DNA of 38,230 bases from Salinivirgaceae bacterium (GCA_027858775.1 JAQICA010000051.1:1-38230); one strand, 5' to 3'. Positions 9,692-18,576 are shown, counted from the first letter of the stretch. Notes: generated by a model not told the origin, from the letters alone. Made by a program: numbers and translations.

Positions 9692-10245
9692 CAGTTTTCA
9701 TCTTTGTGATGTTTGCTGCAATTGTCGGATACGGACAAGGTTCGGGGGAGGTACAAGAATATTATTCCCAACTCAATGTAGAACTTGATGCAACGTTTAA
9801 TAAATTCAATACCGATTCCATAGATTATAAATACGATATCGGTTTTGGTGCTGCCATCGAAAAGGAGTATTATTTGACCGATAAGTTTGTATTCATGGTT
9901 AATGGCGGACTGCAAATGTATCATTCCTCAGGCGATGTAATGAATTTTTCGCGCCGAATACTGGCCTTGCAGGCAAAAGCCGGAGCAGCTTACTACTTTT
10001 TACCAAAAACAGCCATTTATGGAGGTCCGGTAGTGTTTTACAGTTTAGTAAACCAATATAAAGGTGGTTTAGCCTCTGGTTGGAAAAAGGATAAAGGCGA
10101 TCAAGTATCAGGAATTGGAGCTTTTGCAGGATTGTCTTTTTACATCAACAGTTGGTTTACCTGGCGCCTTACCCATCATTATACATCAAAGATTCAAAGT
10201 ACCCAAATTTCGCTTGTTATTACTCCGTCAGCAATGGGGAAATAA
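9661..10245 (+). CDS. Small outer-membrane beta-barrel-like protein
   Basis: 194 residues with an N-terminal hydrophobic signal (VAVFIFVMFAAIVGYG, cleavage after GQ). The mature part has alternating aromatic and polar strands and many Gly/Tyr residues (for example the MVNGGLQMYHSS and AKAGAAYYF stretches), typical of an 8-stranded barrel. The start lies 31 bases inside the preceding TPR gene; no later start would keep the signal peptide, so the overlap appears real. Function is unknown. It may be the membrane anchor or partner of the TPR protein encoded just upstream. Confidence 0.75.
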   Translation: MERNANHCKVAVFIFVMFAAIVGYGQGSGEVQEYYSQLNVELDATFNKFNTDSIDYKYDIGFGAAIEKEYYLTDKFVFMVNGGLQMYHSSGDVMNFSRRILALQAKAGAAYYFLPKTAIYGGPVVFYSLVNQYKGGLASGWKKDKGDQVSGIGAFAGLSFYINSWFTWRLTHHYTSKIQSTQISLVITPSAMGK

Positions 10246-10403
10246 ATCTACTGCAAAGTAATTCGCCCAATTCTCTTCGTTAATTGTTTGTTAAGGTTTG
10301 TTGAGTTGAGTGCTTGTCTGTTTTTTATTTTACATATTTGAGAAGATGGGTGAAATGAAATAAAACCAGGTTGCCTTAACGCTTAGAAATAATGTTGTAT
10401 AAA

Positions 10404-10411
10404 TATTTTTG
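10404..10411 (+). promoter_or_regulatory. Candidate -7 box
   Basis: TATTTTTG matches the Bacteroidota -7 consensus TAnnTTTG and sits 37 bases before the start at 10449. No TTTG is found 19-21 bases upstream, so support is weak. It would give the KWFNR-family genes a transcript separate from the TPR/barrel pair. Confidence 0.35.
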
Positions 10412-10448
10412 CTTTTATAGCAAATTCAGTCTGAAAAATCGATAGTTT

Positions 10449-12158
10449 ATGAAGAAGAAGGGAATTATTCTAGGGGCACTAATAATTGCAATGATAACGG
10501 GAATGGGACAGGATCGAAAACCGGTTGAAGAAGAATACAGCAGAAGTGCAGTTACTTTAATGCTGTTGGATTATAACGGAGGTAAATATAGGCAGCAACT
10601 GCGACGCGAGTTTGAAAAACATGGTGTCCCTGAAAAATTTGATGCCAATTCAATTGGTAAGAAAATTATTGCTACAAATTTAGCGGAAGGTGCAGGGAAC
10701 GCTGACAAAATTAGGACGCTAATCTCGCAACTAAACCAAAAGAGAATTGGTAATGCAATAATCGCCAAGTGGTTTAATCGCCAGGAAGATGGAACAATGA
10801 ATATGGATATTATCCATGAACGGGGCTTGTATAATGCTGTTGATACCGATGTACGAAAAGCGGAAGCTTCCAAACGCGGCCGCGCCATGCTCATGGATAT
10901 GGGGCTCGATCTACTAAGCAAAACATACATTGTAGTTGTCGATTTTGATCGTATACGTAGTGCCGACGATCTGAAAATTAATGACCAGCATGGGTGGCAA
11001 TCCGGTCTTAACGTATTTTTATTTCGAGTAAAATACAATAGCGATGTGCAAGCCGAACTATTTAACGAAATGTGGATCTATAACGACGACGACTCCGAAA
11101 CCAAAGAGACCAAAAAAGCCAAATTTGAATCCTTCACTTTCGAAGTTGAATATGTTGCTACCGAATCAAACCCAATTCCCTTGAGGCGAATGCAATATAA
11201 TTCCGATACCCAGATAGGGCAGTTCTTGCCCCAGAAATCCAATGAGGAACTGTTTGTTGAGTTTGTGGACAAAGGGCATCAACGCGCATTTTTTCTACTA
11301 GAGCAAAAATACGAAGACTTTCGGGTTAAAATTCCCTTATACGAAAGACGTCCGTTAAAGGCTAAAGTTGGTAAGAAAGAGGGGTTGAGAGTCGATCATC
11401 GGTATTTTGTTTACGAATATATTTACAATGAAAAAACAAATGAATCTGAGCCAAAGCGCAAGGGGGTAGTTCGTGCCAAAAAGGTTGTCGATAACCGGAA
11501 AATGGCCACAGGAGAGTCAAAGGCATCGCGGTTTTATCAAATTACAGGTGGCAAACTTCAAAAAGGAATGCTGCTTCAGCAGCGCATGGACTGGGGAATA
11601 GGACTTCAAGGCCGATTTGGCATTGGCGAAATTGGTGGTGTCGGTTTAAAAGCGTCCTACAATACCGGTACTATTATCGGTATTCCACAATTAAAACTTT
11701 ACGGGTACTTTGCCAATCAAAATAAGAGCTATCGTATTAATAAAGATTTGCAAGATGTGAACTTTTTGCGTCTGGGAGGTGGTTTATCTAAAGGGTATTA
11801 CTTTGCACGGCGGTTTAGCATTGAACCATTTATTGGGGGTGCTATGGAAACAGGAACCGCAAGTAACTTAACGTATGACGATTTAAACAATCTAGGCGTG
11901 GCTGTTCCTTCCGAAAGCGAAGGCACCGATAGCTTTAGTGCCAGTGTAATTATGTTCGATTTTGGAATAGATCTGGGCATGCATGTTACCTACTGGATGA
12001 AGCTGATGGCGGGTGTAGAATACCACTCCTGCATTTCTAATGCCTATGATGACGACGGAAACGATATCGTTTTTAGTGGCGTTGGTTCTGAATATGATAA
12101 TATTTTTGATGGGCGCCAAGGCTATACGATAAACCTTGGATTGTATCTTGAGTTTTAG
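10449..12158 (+). CDS. KWFNR-motif exported protein with C-terminal beta-barrel
   Basis: 569 residues with a signal peptide (MKKKGIILGALIIAMITGMGQ). The N-terminal two thirds (to about residue 380) is homologous to the gene at 12335: both have KWFNRQEDGT followed by an IHERG element, and both have an AK-[IV]-G-x-KEG block followed by a beta-rich segment and GMLL. After GMLLQQ this protein continues for about 190 residues as a Gly/aromatic-rich barrel (FGIGEIGGVGLKASYNTG and similar strands) ending in the aromatic LYLEF, a likely outer-membrane insertion signal. It should be an outer-membrane protein with a periplasmic domain. Function is unknown. Confidence 0.8.
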   Translation: MKKKGIILGALIIAMITGMGQDRKPVEEEYSRSAVTLMLLDYNGGKYRQQLRREFEKHGVPEKFDANSIGKKIIATNLAEGAGNADKIRTLISQLNQKRIGNAIIAKWFNRQEDGTMNMDIIHERGLYNAVDTDVRKAEASKRGRAMLMDMGLDLLSKTYIVVVDFDRIRSADDLKINDQHGWQSGLNVFLFRVKYNSDVQAELFNEMWIYNDDDSETKETKKAKFESFTFEVEYVATESNPIPLRRMQYNSDTQIGQFLPQKSNEELFVEFVDKGHQRAFFLLEQKYEDFRVKIPLYERRPLKAKVGKKEGLRVDHRYFVYEYIYNEKTNESEPKRKGVVRAKKVVDNRKMATGESKASRFYQITGGKLQKGMLLQQRMDWGIGLQGRFGIGEIGGVGLKASYNTGTIIGIPQLKLYGYFANQNKSYRINKDLQDVNFLRLGGGLSKGYYFARRFSIEPFIGGAMETGTASNLTYDDLNNLGVAVPSESEGTDSFSASVIMFDFGIDLGMHVTYWMKLMAGVEYHSCISNAYDDDGNDIVFSGVGSEYDNIFDGRQGYTINLGLYLEF

Positions 12159-12334
12159 ATTAGACTCATAGATATTCTAAAAAAAAATGTAAATTTACGT
12201 GGATAAAAAAAACATATGTTAACCTATGCTTTTTACTTTAATAATGAATCTTATTAATTAATTTCTGTGGAAATTGAGGACAACATAAACTGATGATTTG
12301 TTCTTGTTTTACACATAATACTAAATTTATGCAT

Positions 12335-13636
12335 ATGAATAAAATTTTCAAATTGAGCGCAGTCTTGTTTTTGGCTGTGCTAACTAGTGTTCCATTGCGA
12401 GCACAGGAGGCTGAAGGAGAGTCTGAAGCGGTTTATCGTCGTAGCTCCTTGTACCCTGTTCTTTTAGAAACGAATCCCGTTTTTGATGATGAGGATGTGG
12501 CAGAATTAAATAAACTTGTGATGGGATCTTATGGTAAAGCACCTTTTCCAGACAAGTATAACGACCATCGGTTAGAGCATGTGAGTTTTAAACTTACTGA
12601 TTATGTCAATGTGTCTTCCGAAGACTTGAAAGACGATGATGGTGATGACCAGAAGGGCCGAAAAAAAGATCAAATTTACATTCAGGCTTCCGAAAAGTTC
12701 TTGCAAGAGAAGGATGTTGCACGCGGATTAGTAGCTAAATGGTTTAATCGTCAGGAAGACGGAACGTTCGATATGAGTATGATTCATGAACGTGGATCGT
12801 ACGACGCAAGTGCCATGCAAGTTCAACTTGCCACCGGTTCAATTCGCGGAATGGCTATGCTCAAAGATGCAGGTGAAGAGCTGATCAAAAATACATTTGT
12901 TGTTGTCAATCGGATGAAATTTGTGAAGAATGAACCCATTGCCCGCGCTATCCGGGACATATCTTATGCTACTGCCAATCAGTTGGCAAACGAAATAGCC
13001 AAAGTTGCCACTAAAGCTGCTGCTGATGCGTTATACAACACAACAAAAGATGGCTATTCTGTTTGGACGGTTTCGTATTTATACCAACTCGAATGGAATG
13101 ACGATATCACAAACCAGTTTTACATGGATATGTGGATGGACTCAACAAGTATCAGTGAAGAACGGAAAGTACTATTCGACACAACCGATATTTTCAAACT
13201 GAGCTTTGTAGGTTACGAAAAATCGAAGTCGCTTGTGCTCTTTAGTGTTGGTCGGTCGAAAGAAGAAATTATTCAGGTGGCCACTATCCGGAATATCGAT
13301 CGTACATACGTAAAACTACAGAAATCATATGATGTGTTCAAAACCAAAACACCAATTGTGTCGACTGATCCCATTTTAGCGAAAATCGGAATGAAAGAAG
13401 GTGTTGAAAAACGCGACAAATTCGAAGTGTTAGAAATGGTTGTAGATAAAGACGGAATGACAAAATATGAAGTAGTTGGCACAGTGAAAGTGAAGAAAAA
13501 AGATGATATTTGGGACAATCGATACGATTTATCTACTGAAGATGTTGATGGAGGTACAGAAGAAGAGTTAAAAGGAACCGTATTTAAAGGGGGTAGGAAA
13601 ATTATGTCTGGAATGTTACTCCGTCAGGTTAAGTAA
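12335..13636 (+). CDS. KWFNR-motif exported protein, barrel-less paralogue
   Basis: 433 residues from the ATG at 12335, which gives the signal peptide MNKIFKLSAVLFLAVLTSV with cleavage near RAQ; an in-frame ATG at 12293 would add a charged and Cys-containing leader and is less likely. It shares with the preceding gene the KWFNRQEDGT/IHERG block, a MAML helix, a VVVN strand, and the AKIGMKEG block, and stops right after GMLLRQ where the neighbour begins its barrel. From memory, proteins of this type are widespread in Bacteroidales, often near DUF6175 genes. It is presumably periplasmic. Function is unknown. Confidence 0.8.
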   Translation: MNKIFKLSAVLFLAVLTSVPLRAQEAEGESEAVYRRSSLYPVLLETNPVFDDEDVAELNKLVMGSYGKAPFPDKYNDHRLEHVSFKLTDYVNVSSEDLKDDDGDDQKGRKKDQIYIQASEKFLQEKDVARGLVAKWFNRQEDGTFDMSMIHERGSYDASAMQVQLATGSIRGMAMLKDAGEELIKNTFVVVNRMKFVKNEPIARAIRDISYATANQLANEIAKVATKAAADALYNTTKDGYSVWTVSYLYQLEWNDDITNQFYMDMWMDSTSISEERKVLFDTTDIFKLSFVGYEKSKSLVLFSVGRSKEEIIQVATIRNIDRTYVKLQKSYDVFKTKTPIVSTDPILAKIGMKEGVEKRDKFEVLEMVVDKDGMTKYEVVGTVKVKKKDDIWDNRYDLSTEDVDGGTEEELKGTVFKGGRKIMSGMLLRQVK

Positions 13637-13803
13637 GTTAGAGGTTGTTTGAAATTAATAATTTGTTAATATTTTTCTAAACCTTGAATTTATACAACAA
13701 ATAAAATATTATTACAAGTTAAATCAATCCTGAAAGGAGAGTGGGAATATGGGAATTTGGTTCTATTAAATGCTTTTCTAACAGGATAAAAAAGTAAAAT
13801 TAA

Positions 13804-14316
13804 ATGAGAAAATTACTAAAAATTACTGCAATTGCAGTCTTAACAATCGGATTGTTTGGTTGTGCTGCAAAAAAAGAGACGGTGATTACCTATGGTAGTC
13901 AACACAATGTTGACGCTGAAATTATCAGCGTTGGTAACGATGGAACAAAAATGATTAAGGCCTGGGGCTTTGGTAAAACACCCGAATTAGCTCTTATTCA
14001 TGCAAAACGGAATGCCGTTATAGCTGCCGTTTCTCACGGATTTCCAGCCGGAGGTGGTTCCGGAAAAGTAGGGCCTATTGTAAAAGAGGATGGTGCTGAC
14101 ACCAAACACAAAGTATTCTTTGATGAGTTTTACAAAGATGGGGGTAAATGGCTTCAGTACGTAAATTCGAAAAATGTAGGCATGCCTTCTGGTAGCGATC
14201 GTTTAAAACTAGAGGACGGCTACAAAGTGGCCGCATCTGTGTCCATTGAATTCGATGCTTTGCGTAAATACCTGGAAGATAAAGGTGTAGCTAGAAAACT
14301 TGATGCAGGTTTTTAA
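13804..14316 (+). CDS. Predicted lipoprotein (LPP20/FlgT-like fold possible)
   Basis: 170 residues with a lipoprotein signal: MRKLLKI, hydrophobic core and lipobox LFGC (Cys20), so it is likely anchored to a membrane leaflet. The mature part has a KAWGFGKTPELALIHAKRNAV segment, resembling the pattern of LPP20 and FlgT-type domains, in which an alpha helix of Ala-rich repeats follows a beta strand. The fold comparison is inference from the pattern only. It lies between the KWFNR pair and the DUF6175-like gene and ends at a perfect hairpin, so it probably belongs to the same functional unit. Confidence 0.75.
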   Translation: MRKLLKITAIAVLTIGLFGCAAKKETVITYGSQHNVDAEIISVGNDGTKMIKAWGFGKTPELALIHAKRNAVIAAVSHGFPAGGGSGKVGPIVKEDGADTKHKVFFDEFYKDGGKWLQYVNSKNVGMPSGSDRLKLEDGYKVAASVSIEFDALRKYLEDKGVARKLDAGF

Positions 14317-14328
14317 TAAATTCAAATT

Positions 14329-14366
14329 AGAACCAACATTCAGGTGTTGGTTCTCTTATATTCTTT
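14329..14366 (+). terminator. Hairpin after the lipoprotein gene
   Basis: AGAACCAACA (14329-14338) and TGTTGGTTCT (14345-14354) form a perfect 10-bp stem with a 6-base loop, followed by a T-rich but broken tract. It starts 12 bases after the stop at 14316. It is a probable intrinsic terminator or a 3'-end stabilising and attenuating hairpin between two genes of the cluster. Confidence 0.7.
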
Positions 14367-14428
14367 AATATGCCAGTGGTTTTGTATGAATTGCGTATAA
14401 ATCCTGTGGCACAAAACCAAAAAACAAT

Positions 14429-15406
14429 ATGAAAAAAATTATCACAATTGTGTTATCGATGTTGGTGACTATAGCTGTTTTTGGACAAGCAAAAAAACCA
14501 ACAATTATGGTAGTTCCATCTGATCAATATTGTATTTCAAGAGGATACAAATTAGAGTTTGACGATATGGGTACCAAAAAAGTACTGCCCGACTATAAAG
14601 CGGCATTACAAGATGACAGCGACTTGCGCCTGGTAATCTCTAAAATGAGTGGAATTATGGCCGACCGAGGCTTCCCGCTCAAAGATTTGGAGCAAATGAT
14701 GAAAAAGCTGGAAAATGAACGTGCTCAAAAAAATATGACTACCAGTGCAAGTACCGGAATGGGTTTGTCTGAATCGCCAATCGATATGTTATTGAGAACT
14801 GCAAGGGCTGATATTATTATGGATTTGAGCTTTGAAGTAAAAAAACAAGGCCCTCGCAGCTATATAACCTACATATTGAACGGATTAGACGCTTATACCT
14901 CAAAAAACGTTGCCTCTTCTTCAGGTGCAGGAAATCCTTCATCTGCAGCATCGGTTGATGTGCTTTTAGAAGAAGCTGTTTTGGCTCGTATGGACGAATT
15001 TAACGATCGTCTGATGGCACATTTTACTGACATGTTCGAAAAGGGACGCGAAGTTACCATTCAGGTTCTGGTAAGTGATGGATCAATGACAAATCTGGAG
15101 TCGGAGGCTGAGTGGAAAGGACGAACTGGTGAGCTACGCCAAATCATCAACGCGTGGTTTATTATGAATACTGTTGAAAAACGATTTTCAAGAGAGGTTA
15201 GCACTGCTAATCAGTTAGTAATGGAGCAAGTTCGCATCGATATGTTTGTGGAAGATCCATGGACTGGCGAAAAAGTTGGACAAGACACAGAAACATTTGC
15301 TCAAAAGTTAAGAACTTTCCTTACCGACGAGCTATCTATTGGAGAAACGGTACAAGTTGCTCCTAAAGGCCTTGGCGAAGCTTGGCTGATTCTGGGAGGA
15401 AAATAA
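14429..15406 (+). CDS. DUF6175-like exported protein
   Basis: 325 residues with a signal peptide (MKKIITIVLSMLVTIAVFGQ). The start of the mature protein, KKPTIMVVPSDQYC, and the later LRLVISKMSGIMADRGFPLKD, SPIDMLLRTARADIIMDL and KGLGEAWLILG blocks match what I recall of DUF6175 proteins from Bacteroides and relatives. The alternating beta-alpha pattern with a conserved RGFPLKDLE segment resembles LpoB/CsgG-type periplasmic domains, but that is inference. It is followed after 18 bases by the next gene, so the two are co-transcribed. Biochemical function is unknown. Confidence 0.8.
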   Translation: MKKIITIVLSMLVTIAVFGQAKKPTIMVVPSDQYCISRGYKLEFDDMGTKKVLPDYKAALQDDSDLRLVISKMSGIMADRGFPLKDLEQMMKKLENERAQKNMTTSASTGMGLSESPIDMLLRTARADIIMDLSFEVKKQGPRSYITYILNGLDAYTSKNVASSSGAGNPSSAASVDVLLEEAVLARMDEFNDRLMAHFTDMFEKGREVTIQVLVSDGSMTNLESEAEWKGRTGELRQIINAWFIMNTVEKRFSREVSTANQLVMEQVRIDMFVEDPWTGEKVGQDTETFAQKLRTFLTDELSIGETVQVAPKGLGEAWLILGGK

Positions 15407-15424
15407 TCATTAAAAACCAATGCT

Positions 15425-16570
15425 ATGATAAAGAAAATAATTATTCTAATGATTGGCGTATTGCTTGTGTTGCCACATTTGCAAGCACAAAATTCGCTGG
15501 GGAAATCTGACGATTTAGCACGCATTTCCTTAACGCCAATTATTCCTGATGAATTGCAAACCGTTCCTGTTTATGCGAAAAAGCTGCTTAAAAATAAGCT
15601 ACAGCAAGTTGCCACAATGAACGGACTTGGCGGTGGAGCTAATCCACGATTTATTATTACTGCCGATGTAGATGTTTTAACCAAGGATATTACACCGACC
15701 ACTCCCATTATGACTGCCGTTACGTTGCAGGTGAACTTTTATGTAGCTGATGTGGTGGCGCAAAAAGTTTTTTCTTCAGCAATGATCGAAGTAAAAGGAG
15801 TAGGAAGTAATGAAAATAAAGCCTACATATCAGGAATTAAGCGAATTGCGCCTAAAAACCCGCAATTGCGTTATTTAATTGAGAGTGGAAAAGAGAAAAT
15901 TATTGAGTATTATAATTCTCAGTGCGACGTTATTATTCAAGAAGCTCAAACAAAAGCTTCCATGAAGGAGTTTGAAAAAGCCATGCACACACTTACTACC
16001 ATTCCCGAGGTTTGCAGAGAATGCTACGATAAAGCGATGAATCTTGTTCCCGATATTTATCAGGAATTTATGGACGATAAGTGCCAGAAAGATTTAGCTA
16101 AAGCACAAGCAGCTTACGGAAAGAAAGATATTGAAGAAACCATGAAATACCTTTCTGAAATAACTCCCGAAAGTAAGTGTTACGATGATGCACAAACCCT
16201 CTATGGCGAAGCAGAATCATTCTATTGTAAAGAAGCATTAGGTGCGGCACAAGGGTACTGGGCAAGCCAGAATGCCGATAAAGCCGCCGAAGCTCTGTCT
16301 AAAGTCTCTTCAGACTGCGATAACTACGCCGAAGCCCAGAAGCTGTCTGCTGAAATTCGTAAAAAATTGAAAGACGATGAGCAGCGCGAATGGGACAATA
16401 AAGTGAAAGAGCAGGATCGGAAGTATACACTTGCTGAGAAAAGAATAGATAGTGATACAGAAGTAAAGAAACAGCAAATTGAAGCAGCACAAAACATAGC
16501 TGTTGAGTCAATTAATTCTGGAAATCCGTATACATCTTACTACTCAAACTTAATGTGGATTTTCCGTTAG
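15425..16570 (+). CDS. Exported Cys-rich helical-repeat protein
   Basis: 381 residues with a signal peptide (MIKKIIILMIGVLLVLPHLQAQ). Residues about 40-160 form a beta-rich domain (FIITADVDVLTKDITP, then a VTLQVNFYVADV strand and MIEVKGVG). Residues about 165-330 are TPR-like helical repeats, each with a Cys near the helix end (in the VCRECYDKA, DDKCQKD, ESKCYDDA and FYCKEA elements), then a charged coiled coil and a C-terminal tail. Seven Cys in an exported protein point to disulfides. It is the last gene of the cluster and ends at a strong terminator. From memory, similar proteins accompany DUF6175 genes in Bacteroidales. Function is unknown. Confidence 0.8.
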   Translation: MIKKIIILMIGVLLVLPHLQAQNSLGKSDDLARISLTPIIPDELQTVPVYAKKLLKNKLQQVATMNGLGGGANPRFIITADVDVLTKDITPTTPIMTAVTLQVNFYVADVVAQKVFSSAMIEVKGVGSNENKAYISGIKRIAPKNPQLRYLIESGKEKIIEYYNSQCDVIIQEAQTKASMKEFEKAMHTLTTIPEVCRECYDKAMNLVPDIYQEFMDDKCQKDLAKAQAAYGKKDIEETMKYLSEITPESKCYDDAQTLYGEAESFYCKEALGAAQGYWASQNADKAAEALSKVSSDCDNYAEAQKLSAEIRKKLKDDEQREWDNKVKEQDRKYTLAEKRIDSDTEVKKQQIEAAQNIAVESINSGNPYTSYYSNLMWIFR

Positions 16571-16589
16571 TAACTAACATACAATCATA

Positions 16590-16619
16590 AAAAGAGCCGC
16601 CTAATAAGCGGCTTTTTTT
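16590..16619 (+). terminator. Rho-independent terminator of the exported-protein cluster
   Basis: AGCCGC (16595-16600) and GCGGCT (16608-16613) form a GC-rich stem with a 7-base loop directly followed by seven Ts. It begins about 20 bases after the stop at 16570 and is preceded by an A-run, as expected for a strong intrinsic terminator. Confidence 0.9.
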
Positions 16620-16667
16620 GTGTGCATCGGTTTAAGATGGAAAATTAGCTAATTGAGTTGGGCTTAA

Positions 16668-16717
16668 ATAAAATAGGAGGGAATAAAATGGATTTGCTCC
16701 TATTTTATTCCCTCCTA
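16668..16717. terminator. 16-bp perfect hairpin between convergent genes
   Basis: TAGGAGGGAATAAAAT (16674-16689) is perfectly complementary to 16702-16717 across a 12-base loop. A second register is possible, since AATAAAATAGGAG upstream can pair with CTCCTATTTTATT on the right. It lies between the rightward cluster end and the leftward TPR gene ending at 16740, so it may act as a second, bidirectional transcription barrier. It has no long T-run of its own. Confidence 0.6.
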
Positions 16718-16739
16718 CTGGATTGTGAAATATGTAAAT

Positions 16740-17420
16740 TTATAGCGATTGAAGTTCGCTATTGATTTTGTCTGCTTTTTCTTCCATTTCAAGGTTTTTG
16801 TATACCGACAGCAAGAGATTAAGCACTTGTTCTTCTTTCGCATTTGCATCGTATGCTTTTTCAAAACTCTCTAAGGCTTTTTCAAACTTTTTATTAGCTC
16901 TTTCTAATTCTGCCATGTACTTGTCTGTATCCGACTCGCGATACTGTTCGGCATCTTTAATAATGTTTGCTGCCTCATTGTACGGCTCAGTGCCTTTTTT
17001 CAAATAGGCAACGGCTAGTTTGTTACCAATTTTGCTGTACCCAGGATAGGCTTCGTGGCCTTTCACAAGCGTGGCAAAATACGCGTCGTCGTTACCCTGT
17101 TTATCGTGAGCCAGTGCCTGAATGTAATAGCAAAGGTGCGATTTTTCGTGCCCCAGTTCAATGGCTTTTTCCGCAAAAGGAATAATTTTTTAGTAGTTCT
17201 TCGCTTTGTAAGCAGCTATTGTAGCATTATAAAAAATAGACGTATCGATTGTGCCTTCGCTTTTGTATGCTTCAATAGCACGTGAATAGTCCAATACCGC
17301 TTTCGGATAATTTTTCGACTTGTAGGCTTCATCGCCTTGTTTTTTTAGCTCTTTACCTGTCTGCGCATTTACAGTAAGTCCTGCTACTAAAAGGGCTAGA
17401 ATTAATGTGAGATTTTTCAT
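16740..17420 (-). pseudogene. Exported TPR protein interrupted by one in-frame stop
   Basis: The gene reads as one frame of 227 codons with a signal peptide (MKNLTLILALLVAGLTVNAQ) and TPR-like helices (ELKKQGDEAYKSKNYPKAV and EKALESFEKAYDANAKEE). A single TAA at 17190-17192 splits it after AAYKAKNY; the same frame then continues without a gap as KIIPFAEKAIELGHEKSH and on to the normal stop at 16740. Only one base need change (for example AAA or GAA to TAA) to restore a full-length protein. The downstream part would start internally at 17066 if translated at all. The cause may be a recent nonsense mutation, readthrough or a consensus error. Confidence 0.85.
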
Positions 17421-17565
17421 TTTTTGTGGAATTTAGGTTGAATTTATTTTAATTAATTTTTTTCTGACGCAAAAAAAGCATTTTGATTTCTAATCATCAA
17501 AAATGATGCTGCTTTAATCCCTAACGAATAATAAATTAGATTATTATGCTTTTGAAACGGGCATG

Positions 17566-17594
17566 AAAAAAACGGAACAACCGTTCCGTTTTTC
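17566..17594 (-). terminator. Bidirectional-type terminator hairpin
   Basis: AAAAACGGAAC (17568-17578) and GTTCCGTTTTT (17583-17593) form an 11-bp stem with a 4-base loop, giving a T-run on either strand. It lies about 70 bases beyond the stop of the leftward lipoprotein gene (17662) and upstream of the leftward TPR gene, so it likely ends the lipoprotein transcript. Confidence 0.85.
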
Positions 17595-17661
17595 ATTTGC
17601 AGTAGTTTGGTTAGTGTAATATTGGCGGTTTTGTTTGTCCGCCTCTAATTGTAAAAAAAAA

Positions 17662-18576
17662 TTATTCGGGTACTACAATTGCAGTTCTAACGGAGTCCAC
17701 CACATGTGTTAATTTTGTTATATGCGTTTTATCGTGGTAAACATTTGTTTTTGCTTTAAGTATGGTTTTACTATCACCTTCAGAGGTAACGGATTCGATA
17801 TCAGAACTTACAATTTTGAAATCCTCAAAGGCCTCCTCAATTTGTAAAAGGTTAACGAGGGCTTTGTTTACTTTTTCATCCTGATTATAACTCTTTAGGA
17901 GTTGTGTTAACGATTGTAGTGAAATTTTTTGATCGATGATGCGATCGACAATTTCTTCGTTTTCCGGACTTATTCTTGCATGCTGAGTGGCCAGGTAAAG
18001 ACCTTCTATCCAGCCTCCTGCAATGATGAGTGCCGCTGCTTCCGGACGTCCGTTCTCTTTCAAAAAGCTATCGCTGTTCATAAACGTTGCCGAAATAATG
18101 TCCATTATCGAATCGCGATTGTTAATATTGTTTTCTAATCGCTCAATAGTAGCCTGATCTATAGCATCTAAAATCCCCAGCGACTCTGCAATGTTTTTTG
18201 CTGTGGCCATATATTTTATCGACGTTTGCGACTGGTTGAAAATACTGGCGTAGCTAATATCGGCCGTGTAAACCCCCAGGTTCATGGCCAGATTATAGGT
18301 GCTAATGTATTTTGTCTGATTTTTAAGTGGATTCAGCAAGTCAGGTGCATAGCTAACGCCACTGCGTTTTATGAGCATCGCTGTTTCAATTGGCGAAGGT
18401 AGGGAGTAAAACACCTGCTTTGCCTTGTTAAAATCCTTTTTTAACTGCTTGCTTTTCTCTTTGCTCTGGTCGGCTAGGTTTTTTTCTATCTTCTTTGACT
18501 TGTCTTGCGAACAACTTGTTGAAACCAGTAATGCGCCTATTACGAAAATTGATAGTAACTTAACTATTTTTGACAT
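17662..18576 (-). CDS. Predicted lipoprotein, unknown function
   Basis: 304 residues with a lipoprotein signal (MSKIVKLLSIFVIGALLVSTSC, Cys22). The mature protein starts with a Lys-rich linker (about residues 24-50), followed by an all-helical region with a conserved-looking SLPSPIETAMLIKRSG segment and AAALIIAGGWIEGLYLA. The pattern is that of helical, possibly repeat-forming, periplasmic or surface lipoproteins common in Bacteroidota. No catalytic motif is visible. It is divergent from the HEAT-like gene at 18690, with overlapping promoters, and has its own terminator. Confidence 0.8.
   Translation of the reverse strand: MSKIVKLLSIFVIGALLVSTSCSQDKSKKIEKNLADQSKEKSKQLKKDFNKAKQVFYSLPSPIETAMLIKRSGVSYAPDLLNPLKNQTKYISTYNLAMNLGVYTADISYASIFNQSQTSIKYMATAKNIAESLGILDAIDQATIERLENNINNRDSIMDIISATFMNSDSFLKENGRPEAAALIIAGGWIEGLYLATQHARISPENEEIVDRIIDQKISLQSLTQLLKSYNQDEKVNKALVNLLQIEEAFEDFKIVSSDIESVTSEGDSKTILKAKTNVYHDKTHITKLTHVVDSVRTAIVVPE

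Noticed and set aside
12293-12334. ATG at 12293 as start of the barrel-less KWFNR protein
   Set aside because: The extra leader is Cys- and His-rich and precedes a complete signal peptide starting at 12335.
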